NCBI RefSeq assembly: GCF_001426945.1
Contig: NZ_LMFS01000001.1
Span: 2,193,904 to 2,257,903, forward strand
Direction: 5' to 3'
Length of the DNA: 64,000 bases
DNA from: Pseudolabrys sp. Root1462
Lineage (GTDB): Bacteria > Pseudomonadota > Alphaproteobacteria > Rhizobiales > Xanthobacteraceae
The position numbers and the translations under genes are program-made. The notes below the pieces were generated by a model. That model was given only the letters and a program-made list of their open reading frames with translations. It was not told where the DNA came from and searched no databases. Each line of letters begins with the position of its first letter. Within the stretch, counting starts at the first letter, position 1. Shown one piece after another: positions 1-9,379 of this stretch.

Positions 1-55
1 ACGGTGTGTACCGGTCGCTGAATACTAGGACCGGTACGGGGATCGACTGCACGCC

Positions 56-1225
56 ATGGGCTCCATCAACCGGTACATTTTTCGCACCACGTTCGGTGCG
101 TTCGCGCTGGTCCTGATCAGCCTCACGGCCGTGATCTGGGTGACGCAGGCGTTGCGTGACATCGACATCATGACGAGCCAGGGCCAGACCATCCTGGTCT
201 TCGTCGGCATCACCGGCCTGATCATCCCCCTTCTCGTCCTTGTCATCGCGCCGATCGCGCTTCTGATCGCGGCCGCGCACGTTCTCAACAAGCTCTCGAC
301 CGACTCCGAGATCATCGTGATGAACGCCGCCGGCATGTCGCCGTGGATCCTGTTCCGCGCGTTCATGACAGTGGCGGTCGTCGTCTCGATCATCGTGCTG
401 TCAATCAGCGCCTATTTCGCGCCCAAGGGCCTGCGCATGCTGCGCGACTGGCTCACCGAGGTGCGCGCCAATGTGGTGAGCACGATCGTGCAGCCCGGCC
501 GTTTCACATCGATAGAATCCGGCGTCACCATTCACATCCGCGAGCGGCGGGCCAACGGCCAACTGGTCGGCATCTTCCTCGACGACCGGCGCAATCCGGA
601 AGAGCGCATGACCGTGGTGTCGGAGCGCGGCGAACTGGTCGATAACGAGAACGGCACCTTCCTGGTCCTGCAGACCGGCGTGGTGCAGCGCCAGCAGGTC
701 GGCAAGAAGGATCCGGCGATGGTCGCTTTCGACCGCTACGCCTTCGACCTGTCGCAGTTCTCGGCCGGCCCGCAGGCGGTGAAGTATTCGATCCGCGAGC
801 GCTATCTTTGGCAACTCTTGTTCCCCGACCCGAAGGACCCGTATTACGTCGAGCAGCCGGGGCAATTCCGTGCCGAATTGCATGACCGGCTGATCGCGCC
901 GCTTTATCCGATCGCTTTCGTCGTCATCGCGTTTGCTTATCTCGGCGCTCCGCGCACAACCCGACAAAGCAGAACCATGTCGATGGTGGGCGCGGTCGGC
1001 GCTGTGGCCGCGCTGCGGCTGATCGGCTTTGCATCGACGGTGTTCGGGGCCAACGTGCCCTGGATGCTGGTGCCGCAATATGTCGCTGTGGCTTTCGCGG
1101 TGGGTGGCGGCGCCTATGTGATCCAGCGCGGGCTGATCATCGAACCTCCGGCGTTCCTCAACGAATGGATTTCGGCCGCCGTCGCGCGGATCGAGCGTCT
1201 CACCAGCGGCGTGACCGCATCATGA
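56..1225 (+). CDS. lptF: LPS export ABC transporter permease LptF
   Basis: LptF is one of the two inner-membrane subunits of the LptB2FG transporter, which extracts lipopolysaccharide from the inner membrane and passes it to the periplasmic Lpt bridge. The 389-residue product has the YjgP/YjgQ layout: three N-terminal membrane helices (about residues 12-35, 46-76 and 96-120), a soluble periplasmic jellyroll region (about 125-280), and three C-terminal helices. The ATG at 56 gives the short cytoplasmic lead usual for the family. The stop overlaps the lptG start as ATGA, and lptD follows directly, so the three genes look translationally coupled. Only 55 bases lie upstream, so the promoter cannot be judged. 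Confidence 0.95.
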   Translation: MGSINRYIFRTTFGAFALVLISLTAVIWVTQALRDIDIMTSQGQTILVFVGITGLIIPLLVLVIAPIALLIAAAHVLNKLSTDSEIIVMNAAGMSPWILFRAFMTVAVVVSIIVLSISAYFAPKGLRMLRDWLTEVRANVVSTIVQPGRFTSIESGVTIHIRERRANGQLVGIFLDDRRNPEERMTVVSERGELVDNENGTFLVLQTGVVQRQQVGKKDPAMVAFDRYAFDLSQFSAGPQAVKYSIRERYLWQLLFPDPKDPYYVEQPGQFRAELHDRLIAPLYPIAFVVIAFAYLGAPRTTRQSRTMSMVGAVGAVAALRLIGFASTVFGANVPWMLVPQYVAVAFAVGGGAYVIQRGLIIEPPAFLNEWISAAVARIERLTSGVTAS

Positions 1226-2316
1226 GCGTCGTCGGCGGCACATTGGCGCGCTACTTCGGGCTGCGCTTCCTCAACACCGTCTTGATGGTGTTTTTCGGCA
1301 TCCTCTTGCTGGTTGCGCTGCTCGACTACATCGAACTGATGCGGCGCGCCTCCGACATCCCGAATGTCTCGGCGTTGCTCGTGGCAAAAACATCGCTGTT
1401 TCGCGTGCCGCAGGTGGCCGAGCGCATCATGCCGTTCTGCATCCTGATCGGCGCGATGTCCTGCTATCTGAACCTGTCGCGCCGGTTGGAACTCGTCGTG
1501 GCGCGCGCCGCCGGCATGTCGGCCTGGCAGTTCGTCGCGCCGGCGCTGATCGTCGCCTTCCTGTTCGGGGTCGTTGCGACCACGATCTACAACCCGGTCG
1601 CGGCGGTGCTGCAGGAGCGGTCGAAGCGTTTCGAGGCCGAATTGTTCGGTCAGAACACCGGCAGCGCGCAAGGCGGCGGCCCGTTCTGGCTCAGCCAGCG
1701 CACCGACAGCGGCCAGGCCATCATCAACGCCAAGTCCAGCCGTGATCAGGGCGTGTCGCTGTTCGGGGTGACGGTGTTCACCTTCGACCCGTCCGGCCAC
1801 TTCCGGCAGAGGATCGAGGCGCGGTCCGCGGTCCTGGAGCCAGGGGTCTGGCACCTGTTCAACGCCCGGGTCTATGAACTGCAGACCCTGCCGGTCGATC
1901 TTGCCGACTTCCGATTCAAGACCAGCCTGACGCCGGAACAGGTTCGCGAGAGTTTTGCAACCCCCGAGACCGTACCTTTCTGGGAATTACCCCTGTATAT
2001 CCAGATCGCCGACCACGCTGGACTTGTTGCCGCAGGCTATAGATTGCAGTTCCAGAAGCTTCTCGCCCGCCCGTTCTTTCTGGCTGCCATGGTTTTCCTT
2101 GCAGCGGCCGTCAGTTTACGGTTTTTCCGGTTCGGCGGCATCCAAAAGATGGTTTTAAGTGGCGTTGCCGCCGGCTTTCTGCTTTATATCCTGCAGAAGG
2201 TGACCGAGGACCTAAGCAAGGCCGACCTGATGCACCCTGTGGCAGCGGCCTGGCTGCCTGTGCTCGTGGGCGGCCTGACGGGGTTTGTGGCGTTGTTGTA
2301 TCAGGAGGACGGCTGA
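1222..2316 (+). CDS. lptG: LPS export ABC transporter permease LptG
   Basis: LptG pairs with LptF in the LptB2FG lipopolysaccharide extractor of the inner membrane. The 364-residue product starts MSVVGGTLARYFGLRF and shows the same arrangement as LptF: N-terminal helices, a periplasmic beta domain at about residues 125-270, and C-terminal helices. I chose the ATG at 1222 because it overlaps the lptF stop as ATGA and gives normal family length. An upstream in-frame start at 1165 would add 19 residues that lie inside lptF. The stop overlaps the lptD start as TGATG. The ATP-binding partner LptB is not in the window. Confidence 0.94.
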   Translation: MSVVGGTLARYFGLRFLNTVLMVFFGILLLVALLDYIELMRRASDIPNVSALLVAKTSLFRVPQVAERIMPFCILIGAMSCYLNLSRRLELVVARAAGMSAWQFVAPALIVAFLFGVVATTIYNPVAAVLQERSKRFEAELFGQNTGSAQGGGPFWLSQRTDSGQAIINAKSSRDQGVSLFGVTVFTFDPSGHFRQRIEARSAVLEPGVWHLFNARVYELQTLPVDLADFRFKTSLTPEQVRESFATPETVPFWELPLYIQIADHAGLVAAGYRLQFQKLLARPFFLAAMVFLAAAVSLRFFRFGGIQKMVLSGVAAGFLLYILQKVTEDLSKADLMHPVAAAWLPVLVGGLTGFVALLYQEDG

Positions 2317-4796
2317 TGGCGCTGCGTTTCCGCACGCGTCCGCCAGCGCCGAGGCGTTTTCGCCGCGGCGCATTCAGCGTTCTGACCGTCCTCGTTCTCG
2401 CCGTCGCCGGCATGGGTTCGTGGTCGCCGGCGCACGCCCAAACCACAATCGATTTCCCGCCGCCGCCCCCGCCCAAGGCCAAATCCAAGGCCGCGATCGA
2501 GCGCGACAAGTCCGGCGACAAGCAGATGCTCGTCCAGGCGGACGAGATCGACTACGATTACGCCAATAACCGCGTCTCCGCTGTCGGCAACGTGCAGATG
2601 TACTACGGCGGCTCGACCCTCGAGGCACGCAAGGTCGTCTACGACCAGAAGACCAAGCGGTTGCACGCCGAAGGCAACGTCCGGCTCACCGAAGAAGACG
2701 GCAAGGTGACCCACGGCGAGATCATGGATCTCTCCGACGACTATCGTGACGGGTTCGTCGACTCGCTGCGTCTGGAAACCCCGGACCGCACGCGTATGGC
2801 CGCCGCCCGCGCCGACCGCACCAAGGGCAACTACACGGTGTTCCACAACGGCGTCTACACCGCCTGCGAACCCTGTAAGGACAACCCCACGAAGCCGCCG
2901 CTCTGGCAGGTCAAAGCCGCCCGGATCATCCATGATCAGGGTGAGAAGATGATCTACTTCGAGGACGCGCGGATCGAGTTCTTCGGCCAGCCGATGATGT
3001 ACCTGCCCTATTTCTCGGCGCCGGATCCGACGGTGAAGCGCAAGACCGGCTTCCTGATGCCGTCGGTCGCCTCGAGCTCGAAATACGGCGTCGCCGTCGA
3101 GATCCCCTATTACTGGGCGCTGGCGCCGGATTATGACCTTACGCTGGCGCCGATGATGACGACCAAGCAGGGCCTGCTGATGGAGGGCGAATTCCGCCAG
3201 CGCCTGATCAACGGTTCCTATTCGATCCGCGCCGCCGGCATTCACCAGAACGATCCGGGCTATTTCCTGCGGAGCGACGGCACGTCGACTCCCGGGTATC
3301 GCGACAACCGCGGCAGCGTTGAAACGAGCGGCCGCTTCGCCATCAACGAGAAGTGGGCGTGGGGCTGGGACGCGCTGATGGTGTCGGACAAGTCCTTCAT
3401 CCAGGACTACAACCCGCGCCTGTCGCACTACCGGATCAACGACCCGCTGCAGACCGGCATCACCGAAGGCGTGTCGCAGCTCTATCTGACCGGCAAGGGC
3501 AACCGCAGCTACTTCGACGCGCGCAGCATCTACTATCTCGGCCTGTCGGAAGCCGACACGCAGGCGCAGATCCCGGTCGTGCACCCGGTGATCGACTACA
3601 TGTACACGGTTGATCATCCGGTTGTCGGCGGCGAACTCGGCTTCAACTTCAACTTCACCAGCCTGTCGCGCACGCAAGCCAATTTCGATGCGATAAACAC
3701 GACGTCGCTGGCGAGCGGCGCCTGCAACACCGCCGACTCGCGCGTGAAGACATCGTCGAACTGTCTGTTGCGCGGCGCCCCGGGCAACTTCAACCGCTTC
3801 TCCTCGGAAGCGCACTGGAGCCGCAGCATCACCGACGGCCTCGGCCAGGTGTTCAAGCCGTTCGCTTCGGTCCGCGTCGATGCCGGTTCCATGAACGTCA
3901 CCAACGATCCGAGCGTCGGCAACTACCTCAGCACGGGCGAGACCGATCTGGTCCGCGCCATGCCGACCGTCGGCCTCGAATACCGCTTCCCCTTCATCAA
4001 CGTGAGTTCCTGGGGCACGCAGACGATCGAGCCGATCGCGCAGATCATCTTGCGGCCGAATGAGAGCCAGATCGGCAAGTGGGTGAACGAGGATGCGCAG
4101 AGCCTGATCTTCGACGACACGAACCTGTTCAAGGTCGACAAGTTCTCCGGCTACGACCGCGTCGAAGGCGGCAGCCGCGCCAATTACGGCGTCCAGTACA
4201 CCGCCCAGTTCAACAAGGGCGGCTTTATCAACGCGCTGTTCGGCCAGTCCTACAGCCTGTTTGGGCAGAACTCCTTCGCCGTCAGCGACGCGACCAATAC
4301 CGGCCTCGACAGCGGCCTGGACACCCGCCGCTCGGACTACGTGGCGCGGGTCGCGTACCAGCCGAACAGCACTTACACGTTCAGCTCGCGCTTCCGCTTC
4401 GATCAGGACACCTTCGCCCTGCAGCGGCTGGAAGTGGAATCGACCGCCTCTTTCGACCGCTGGTCCGCGTCCGTCCTTTATGGCGACTATGCGGCACAGC
4501 CGCTGATCGGCTTCCTCGACCGTCGTCAGGGCATCCTCGGCTCCGGCCAGTACAAACTTGACGCCAACTGGGTCCTGCTCGGCTCGGCGCTCTACGACAT
4601 CAACGAAAAGAAGTTTTCCCAGACCCGCCTGGGCCTCGGCTATATCGACGACTGCCTCATCTTAGCCGTGAATTACATTACAAATTACACGTATAGTGGG
4701 AACGTCGAGAATAACCACACGGTCATGCTGCAACTGAGCCTGCGCACGCTGGGAAGCACCTCGGTCAGCCAGTCGCTTAGCAGCACGGCGCAGTAG
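2316..4796 (+). CDS. lptD: LPS assembly outer-membrane protein LptD
   Basis: LptD is the outer-membrane barrel that, with LptE, inserts lipopolysaccharide into the outer leaflet. The 826-residue product has a signal peptide ending near residue 42 (AHA before QTT), a proline-rich linker, an OstA/LptA-like beta-jellyroll domain (about 65-200), and a long C-terminal barrel. Cysteines occur as a close pair in TACEPC, as two in a loop near residues 470-485, and as one near the end in DDC. E. coli LptD depends on disulfides between its N-terminal and barrel domains, so some of these probably pair likewise. An AGGAGG ribosome-binding site lies at 2303-2308, inside lptG. The following surA encodes the chaperone known to help LptD fold. 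Confidence 0.94.
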   Translation: MALRFRTRPPAPRRFRRGAFSVLTVLVLAVAGMGSWSPAHAQTTIDFPPPPPPKAKSKAAIERDKSGDKQMLVQADEIDYDYANNRVSAVGNVQMYYGGSTLEARKVVYDQKTKRLHAEGNVRLTEEDGKVTHGEIMDLSDDYRDGFVDSLRLETPDRTRMAAARADRTKGNYTVFHNGVYTACEPCKDNPTKPPLWQVKAARIIHDQGEKMIYFEDARIEFFGQPMMYLPYFSAPDPTVKRKTGFLMPSVASSSKYGVAVEIPYYWALAPDYDLTLAPMMTTKQGLLMEGEFRQRLINGSYSIRAAGIHQNDPGYFLRSDGTSTPGYRDNRGSVETSGRFAINEKWAWGWDALMVSDKSFIQDYNPRLSHYRINDPLQTGITEGVSQLYLTGKGNRSYFDARSIYYLGLSEADTQAQIPVVHPVIDYMYTVDHPVVGGELGFNFNFTSLSRTQANFDAINTTSLASGACNTADSRVKTSSNCLLRGAPGNFNRFSSEAHWSRSITDGLGQVFKPFASVRVDAGSMNVTNDPSVGNYLSTGETDLVRAMPTVGLEYRFPFINVSSWGTQTIEPIAQIILRPNESQIGKWVNEDAQSLIFDDTNLFKVDKFSGYDRVEGGSRANYGVQYTAQFNKGGFINALFGQSYSLFGQNSFAVSDATNTGLDSGLDTRRSDYVARVAYQPNSTYTFSSRFRFDQDTFALQRLEVESTASFDRWSASVLYGDYAAQPLIGFLDRRQGILGSGQYKLDANWVLLGSALYDINEKKFSQTRLGLGYIDDCLILAVNYITNYTYSGNVENNHTVMLQLSLRTLGSTSVSQSLSSTAQ

Positions 4797-4869
4797 CGCT
4801 CGGCGCGGCGGCCCGGCCGCAACCGGCCGCCGCCTCGATACAATGGATGAGATGATGTCGGGAAACTGC

Positions 4870-5790
4870 ATGAAACGCCGAACGATCGGCCTCTGGTTCG
4901 GCTGCGCGGTCGTCGCCGCGGCGCTGTCGGCTTCGGTGCCGGCGCGGGCCCAGGTCGTGGTCATCGCCAACGGCTCGCCGATAACCGAATTGGATATTGC
5001 ACAGCGCTCGAAGCTGATGGCGGCCTCGACGCACAAGGCGCCTCCCCGTCAGGAAGTGATCAACGAGCTGATCGACGACCGGCTCAAGATCGCCAAGGGC
5101 AAGTATTACGGCCTCGAAGTCAGCGACAAGGACGTCGACAACGCCTTCGCCAACATGGCGCAGCGGCAGCGGATGACGACCTCGCAATTCGAACAGGTTC
5201 TGGGACGCAGTGGCATTTCGCCGGCCGCGCTGAAGGCACGCTTGCGGGCTCAGCTTATCTGGACCCAGTTGGTTCGCGGCCGGTTCGGCACCTCGCTCGA
5301 GATCGGCGATGCCGATGTCGCCAACGCCATGCGCGGCACCAATTCGTCCGACACCGTCGCCGGCTACGTCTACACGCTCTATCCTGTGACCGTGATCGTT
5401 CCCAACGGGTCGCCGCCGGCCGTCGTCGAGAGCAAGCGGCGCGAAGCCGAGAACCTGCGCAGCCGCTTTGTCAGTTGCGATTCCGGTGTGAAGCTGGCGC
5501 GCGCGCTTCGCGATGTCGCGGTCCGCGAGCCGGTGACGCGCAGTTCGGCCGAACTGCCCGAGCAACTGCGCGACGTGCTCGCCAAGCTCGAAATCGGCCG
5601 CCTCAGCTCGCCCGACGCCACGCCGCAGGGCTGGCAGATGTTCGCCTTGTGCAACAAGAAAGAGACCACCTCGGATTCGCCGGCCAAGCGCGAAATGCGC
5701 GACAAGCTGTACAACGAGCGCTACGAGGCGGAATCCAAGAAATTCCTGGAAGACATCCGTCGCTCCGCGATGATCGAATACAAGCGATGA
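4870..5790 (+). CDS. surA: SurA-type periplasmic chaperone
   Basis: This is a periplasmic chaperone of the SurA N-terminal domain family, which escorts outer-membrane proteins such as LptD. From the ATG at 4870 the product has 306 residues with a typical signal peptide (MKRRTIG, hydrophobic core, ARA before QVV). The N-terminal SurA domain, with its INGxxIT-like opening (IANGSPITELD) and helical bundle, spans about residues 27-150. The following region fits a parvulin (PPIC) fold but is short and diverged, with none of the usual parvulin active-site landmarks obvious. An earlier ATG at 4843 would place nine extra residues before the signal peptide. The stop overlaps pdxA as ATGA. Confidence 0.82.
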   Translation: MKRRTIGLWFGCAVVAAALSASVPARAQVVVIANGSPITELDIAQRSKLMAASTHKAPPRQEVINELIDDRLKIAKGKYYGLEVSDKDVDNAFANMAQRQRMTTSQFEQVLGRSGISPAALKARLRAQLIWTQLVRGRFGTSLEIGDADVANAMRGTNSSDTVAGYVYTLYPVTVIVPNGSPPAVVESKRREAENLRSRFVSCDSGVKLARALRDVAVREPVTRSSAELPEQLRDVLAKLEIGRLSSPDATPQGWQMFALCNKKETTSDSPAKREMRDKLYNERYEAESKKFLEDIRRSAMIEYKR

Positions 5791-6818
5791 TACCCGCCGG
5801 CCTTCCTGTCGCGCTGACATTGGGTGAGCCGGCCGGGATCGGACCAGAACTCACACTCGACGTCTGGCGGCGGCGCGGCGAATTCGAAGTGCCGCCGTTT
5901 TACGTCATCGGCGATCCGGATTTTTACCGGGCGCGCGCCGCCGCCCTCGGCATCGACGTCCCGGTCAAGACCGTCACGGCGGCGCAGGCCGTCGAGACCT
6001 TTGACCGTGCCCTGCCGGTTGTGCCGCTCGACATGAACGTCACCGCGCAGCCGGGCAAGCCCGACGCCAGCAGTGCCCCTGCGGCTATCAGCTCGATCCG
6101 GCGCGCGGTCGCCGACGTGATGGCGGGGCGCGCATCGGCGCTCGTCACTAATCCGATCGCGAAGAACGTGCTCTATCGCTCCGGCTTCGCCGAACCGGGC
6201 CACACCGAATTCCTCGCCAAACTTGCGGAGGAAGCAACCGGTCGGAAGGCGCAGCCGGTGATGCTGTTGTGGTCGCCCGAACTTGCCGTCGTGCCGGTGA
6301 CCATCCATCTGCCGCTCAAGGACGTCGTCAGCCGGCTGAGCAAGGAGCTGATCGTCGAAACCGGGCGCATCACCGCGCGCGACCTGCATGACCGGTTTGG
6401 CATCGTCCGCCCGCGGCTTGCCATCGCGGGCTTGAACCCGCATGCCGGCGAGAACGGTTCGCTCGGCGAAGAGGATCGCGACATCGTCGCGCCGGCTGTC
6501 GCCGCGCTGCGCGCCGAAGGCATCGACGCAGTCGGCCCGCTGCCTGCCGATACGATGTTTCACGCCCGCGCGCGCGCCAGCTACGACGTGGCGCTGTGCA
6601 TGTATCACGACCAGGCCCTCATCCCGATCAAGACGCTGGCATTCGACCACGGCGTCAACGTCACTCTAGGGCTGCCCTTCGTGCGCACCTCGCCCGACCA
6701 CGGCACCGCCTTCGATATCGCCGGCACCGGAAAGGCGGATCCGTCCAGCCTCGTTGCCGCCCTCGCCCTCGCCGCGCGCATTTCGGCGAGAACGCCGACA
6801 CTGGCCACGGCCACATAG
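5787..6818 (+). CDS. pdxA: 4-hydroxythreonine-4-phosphate dehydrogenase PdxA
   Basis: PdxA oxidises 4-phosphohydroxy-L-threonine using NAD in the DXP-dependent pyridoxal phosphate pathway. The 343-residue protein carries the GEPAGIGPE motif near residue 12, the LVTNPIAK segment near 120, a metal-ligand histidine in GHTEF near 139, and the DQALIPIK and FVRTSPDHGTA blocks near 275-305. The start at 5787 overlaps the surA stop (ATGA). A frame open further upstream inside surA is not coding. rsmA follows six bases later, an arrangement also known in enterobacteria (surA-pdxA-rsmA). Confidence 0.95.
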   Translation: MIPAGLPVALTLGEPAGIGPELTLDVWRRRGEFEVPPFYVIGDPDFYRARAAALGIDVPVKTVTAAQAVETFDRALPVVPLDMNVTAQPGKPDASSAPAAISSIRRAVADVMAGRASALVTNPIAKNVLYRSGFAEPGHTEFLAKLAEEATGRKAQPVMLLWSPELAVVPVTIHLPLKDVVSRLSKELIVETGRITARDLHDRFGIVRPRLAIAGLNPHAGENGSLGEEDRDIVAPAVAALRAEGIDAVGPLPADTMFHARARASYDVALCMYHDQALIPIKTLAFDHGVNVTLGLPFVRTSPDHGTAFDIAGTGKADPSSLVAALALAARISARTPTLATAT

Positions 6819-6824
6819 CAAACC

Positions 6825-7676
6825 ATGGGTTCGATCGACGATCTGCCGCCGCTGCGTGACGTCATAAGCCGCCACGGCTTGCGGCCGAAGAAATCGCTCG
6901 GCCAGAACTTCCTGCACGACCTCAATCTCACCGCCCGCATTGCGCGGGCCGCCGAGCCGCTCGAGGCGACGACTGTCGTCGAGGTTGGCCCCGGTCCCGG
7001 CGGCCTGACGCGCGCGCTGCTCTCGCTCGGCGCCCGCCGCGTCGTCGCTATTGAGCGTGACGAGCGCGCCATCGCCGCGCTCGAAGAGATCGCGGCTTAT
7101 TATCCCGGCCGCCTCGACATCGTCGCCGGCGACGCCCTCGAGGCCGACTACGACGCGCTGCTCGGCCCCGAGCGCGCCGCGATCGTCGCCAACCTGCCTT
7201 ACAACGTCGGCACGGCGCTGCTGATCCAATGGCTCACCGCCGAGCCGTGGCCGCCGTTCTACGATCAGATGGTGCTGATGTTTCAGCGCGAAGTGGCCGA
7301 GCGCATCGTCGCCCGCGTCGGCGACAAGGCTTATGGCCGCCTCGCCGTACTCGCCGGCTGGCGCACCGAGGCCAAGATCCTGTTCGATGTTTCGCCGTCG
7401 GCCTTCGTGCCGCCGCCGTCGGTGACGTCGTCGGTGGTGCGGCTGGTGCCGATCGAGCGGCCGATCCCTTGTGACTCTGAAACGCTTCAGCGCGTGACCG
7501 AGGCCGCCTTCGGCCAGCGCCGCAAGATGCTGCGGCAGAGCCTCAAATCCCTCGGCGTCGATACCGCGGCACTCCTGGCCAATGCCAATATCGAACCGAC
7601 GGCGCGCGCCGAGGAAATCGACGTCGCCGGCTTCGTCGCGCTGGCACAGGAATATGTGAAACTGAAGTTGGCCTGA
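6825..7676 (+). CDS. rsmA: 16S rRNA dimethyladenosine transferase RsmA (KsgA)
   Basis: RsmA dimethylates two adjacent adenosines near the 3' end of 16S rRNA and checks late assembly of the small ribosomal subunit. The 283-residue protein shows the LGQNFL signature at residues 25-30, the SAM-binding loop [11 protein letters not shown] near 55-65, and the catalytic NLPYN motif near 122-126. The C-terminal helical domain includes [12 protein letters not shown]. It ends the + strand outer-membrane/pdxA run and converges on gmk 33 bases away. A small inverted repeat (GACCTGC/GCAGGTC, 7675-7693) spans the junction. Confidence 0.95.
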   Translation: MGSIDDLPPLRDVISRHGLRPKKSLGQNFLHDLNLTARIARAAEPLEATTVVEVGPGPGGLTRALLSLGARRVVAIERDERAIAALEEIAAYYPGRLDIVAGDALEADYDALLGPERAAIVANLPYNVGTALLIQWLTAEPWPPFYDQMVLMFQREVAERIVARVGDKAYGRLAVLAGWRTEAKILFDVSPSAFVPPPSVTSSVVRLVPIERPIPCDSETLQRVTEAAFGQRRKMLRQSLKSLGVDTAALLANANIEPTARAEEIDVAGFVALAQEYVKLKLA

Positions 7677-7693
7677 CCTGCTTTGCGCAGGTC
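7675..7693. terminator. Candidate hairpin between convergent rsmA and gmk
   Basis: A perfect 7-bp inverted repeat (GACCTGC, loop TTTGC, GCAGGTC) starts at the rsmA stop and sits between convergent genes. It has no T-run on either side, so it is only a weak candidate for a bidirectional terminator. Confidence 0.3.
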
Positions 7694-7709
7694 ATGACGG
7701 AGCTTCCAG

Positions 7710-8381
7710 CTACGGCGTCAGCGCCTTCAATTCCGTCAACAGCTTGTCGACGAAGTCGTTGAGGTTCGGCATTTTCACGCGCTTCAATCTTTCCGCCGTG
7801 AGGATAGCGCGCAGCCGCTCGAAGCTCTTCTGTAGGTCGCGGTTGACCAGGATGTAATCGTATTCGTTCCAGTGCTGGAATTCTTCCGCGGCGTTGCGCA
7901 GGCGCTGCGCGATCACCGCTTCGCTATCCTCGGCGCGGCGCACCAGGCGCGACTTGAGATCCTGCGCCGTCGGCGGCAGCACGAATACCGTGACGACGTC
8001 GTCACGCATCTTTTCGATGAGCTGGCGCGTGCCCTGCCAATCGATGTCGAACAGCACGTCGCGGCCTTCCGACAGCGCCCGCTCCACCGGTTCACGCGGC
8101 GTGCCGTAGTAATTGCCGTGCACCTCGGCCCATTCGAGGAGTTCGCCGTGGTCGCGCATCGCCTCGAAGCGCGTCTTGGTGACGAAGTAATAATGCGTGC
8201 CCTCGATCTCGCTCGGCCGCTTCTGCCGCGTCGTCGCCGAAATCGACAGCGTCAGCTTGCCGGGATAGTCGATGTTTTCGCGCTCGAGCAGATTGCGCGT
8301 CAGCGTGGTTTTGCCGGCGCCGGATGGCGACGACAGCACCAGCATGATGCCGCGGCGTGTGATGTCGGGTTCGTCGTTCAT
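7710..8381 (-). CDS. gmk: Guanylate kinase
   Basis: Guanylate kinase phosphorylates GMP to GDP with ATP and so supplies GTP and (p)ppGpp precursors. The 223-residue product has the P-loop SSPSGAGKTT at residues 17-26, the GMP-binding segments TTRQKRPSEIEG and HYYFV, and the family lid region. The start at 8381 gives a 12-residue lead before the conserved core, and an internal ATG at 8345 is possible. It overlaps the upstream yicC-type gene by ATGA on the minus strand, and the yicC-gmk linkage is widely conserved. Confidence 0.95.
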   Translation of the reverse strand: MNDEPDITRRGIMLVLSSPSGAGKTTLTRNLLERENIDYPGKLTLSISATTRQKRPSEIEGTHYYFVTKTRFEAMRDHGELLEWAEVHGNYYGTPREPVERALSEGRDVLFDIDWQGTRQLIEKMRDDVVTVFVLPPTAQDLKSRLVRRAEDSEAVIAQRLRNAAEEFQHWNEYDYILVNRDLQKSFERLRAILTAERLKRVKMPNLNDFVDKLLTELKALTP

Positions 8382-9268
8382 TCCAGGTTTTGCACCTGCT
8401 CGCGGAACTGTTCGACCACGGTCTTCAATTCGAGGCCGATATTGGTGAGTTCGACGTCGTTGGCCTTGGCGGTCAGCGTATTCGATTCGCGGTTGAGTTC
8501 CTGCGCCAGAAAATCGAGCCGGCGGCCGACGGGCCCGCCCTCGGAGAGCAGCTTGCGGACCTGAGTGCCGTGCGAGGCCAGCCGATCGAGCTCCTCCCGG
8601 ATATCGGCCTTGCTCGCGAGCAGAAGAGCCTCCTGATAGAGCCGGTCGCTGTCGAAGCGTTGCGAGGCATCCATCAGCGCCGCCACCTGTTCGGCGAGAC
8701 GCGCCTTGATCGCTTCGGGCTTGCGGCCCGGCGCCGCCTCGGCGCGGGCGGCAAGCGTCGCGATCTCGTTGAGCCGTGTCGTCAGCAGTTCGCCGAGCGT
8801 GGCGCCCTCGGCGCGGCGCATCTTGACGAGATCGGCCAGCGTGGCGTTGAAGCCGGCGGTGATCGCCTGCTCGGCGGCGCGGCGCTCCTCCGGCTTTTCG
8901 TCGTCTTCGCTGAGTTCGAGAACGCCCTTCAGGCCCAGAATGCCGTCGAGCGTTGGCCGGCCGGCGCCGACGACGCGATTGTCGATCTGGTCGAGCGTGG
9001 CGATGATCGCCGACAGCACCGGCTCGTTGATCTTCACGGTCGGCGCCATGCCTTTGCGCTCGACGCTGAGGTTGCCATAGACGGTGCCGCGCGCCAGCGC
9101 ATCGTTCGCCGCCTTGCGCACCGCGACCTCAACCGCGTCCCAGCCCGGCGGCAAACGCAGCCGGACATCGAGGCCCTTGGCGTTCACCGATTTGAGTTCC
9201 CAACTCCAGGCATAGGTGCCGGTCACGCCCTGGCCACGCGCGAATCCGGTCATGCTCGACAGCGCCAT
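8378..9268 (-). CDS. yicC: YicC family endoribonuclease/stress protein
   Basis: This is a YicC-family protein. The E. coli member is reported as an endoribonuclease involved in small-RNA turnover. The 296-residue product begins with the family hallmark MALSSMTGFARG and ends with the conserved C-terminal DUF1732 block (EELDRLASH, then LDFLAQELNRE and NT). I set the start at 9268 because this is exactly where the hallmark begins. An upstream in-frame ATG adds 29 residues of unrelated composition. It is followed by gmk with a 4-base overlap and preceded by mltG. Confidence 0.93.
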   Translation of the reverse strand: MALSSMTGFARGQGVTGTYAWSWELKSVNAKGLDVRLRLPPGWDAVEVAVRKAANDALARGTVYGNLSVERKGMAPTVKINEPVLSAIIATLDQIDNRVVGAGRPTLDGILGLKGVLELSEDDEKPEERRAAEQAITAGFNATLADLVKMRRAEGATLGELLTTRLNEIATLAARAEAAPGRKPEAIKARLAEQVAALMDASQRFDSDRLYQEALLLASKADIREELDRLASHGTQVRKLLSEGGPVGRRLDFLAQELNRESNTLTAKANDVELTNIGLELKTVVEQFREQVQNLE

Positions 9269-9379
9269 AGTTCTTATTCTTTCGTCTTCGATCGCGACAA
9301 ATCCGGCGCGACCATAGAGCAAATCGCGGCGGCGTGGGAACGGCGCCCGGCGCAAAAATCGGAGAAGGAAACCACTTCG

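Noticed and set aside
2301-3815. Minus-strand open frame of about 500 codons opposite lptD
   Set aside because: It is antisense to the conserved lptD coding sequence, with valine/arginine-rich shadow composition and no motif.
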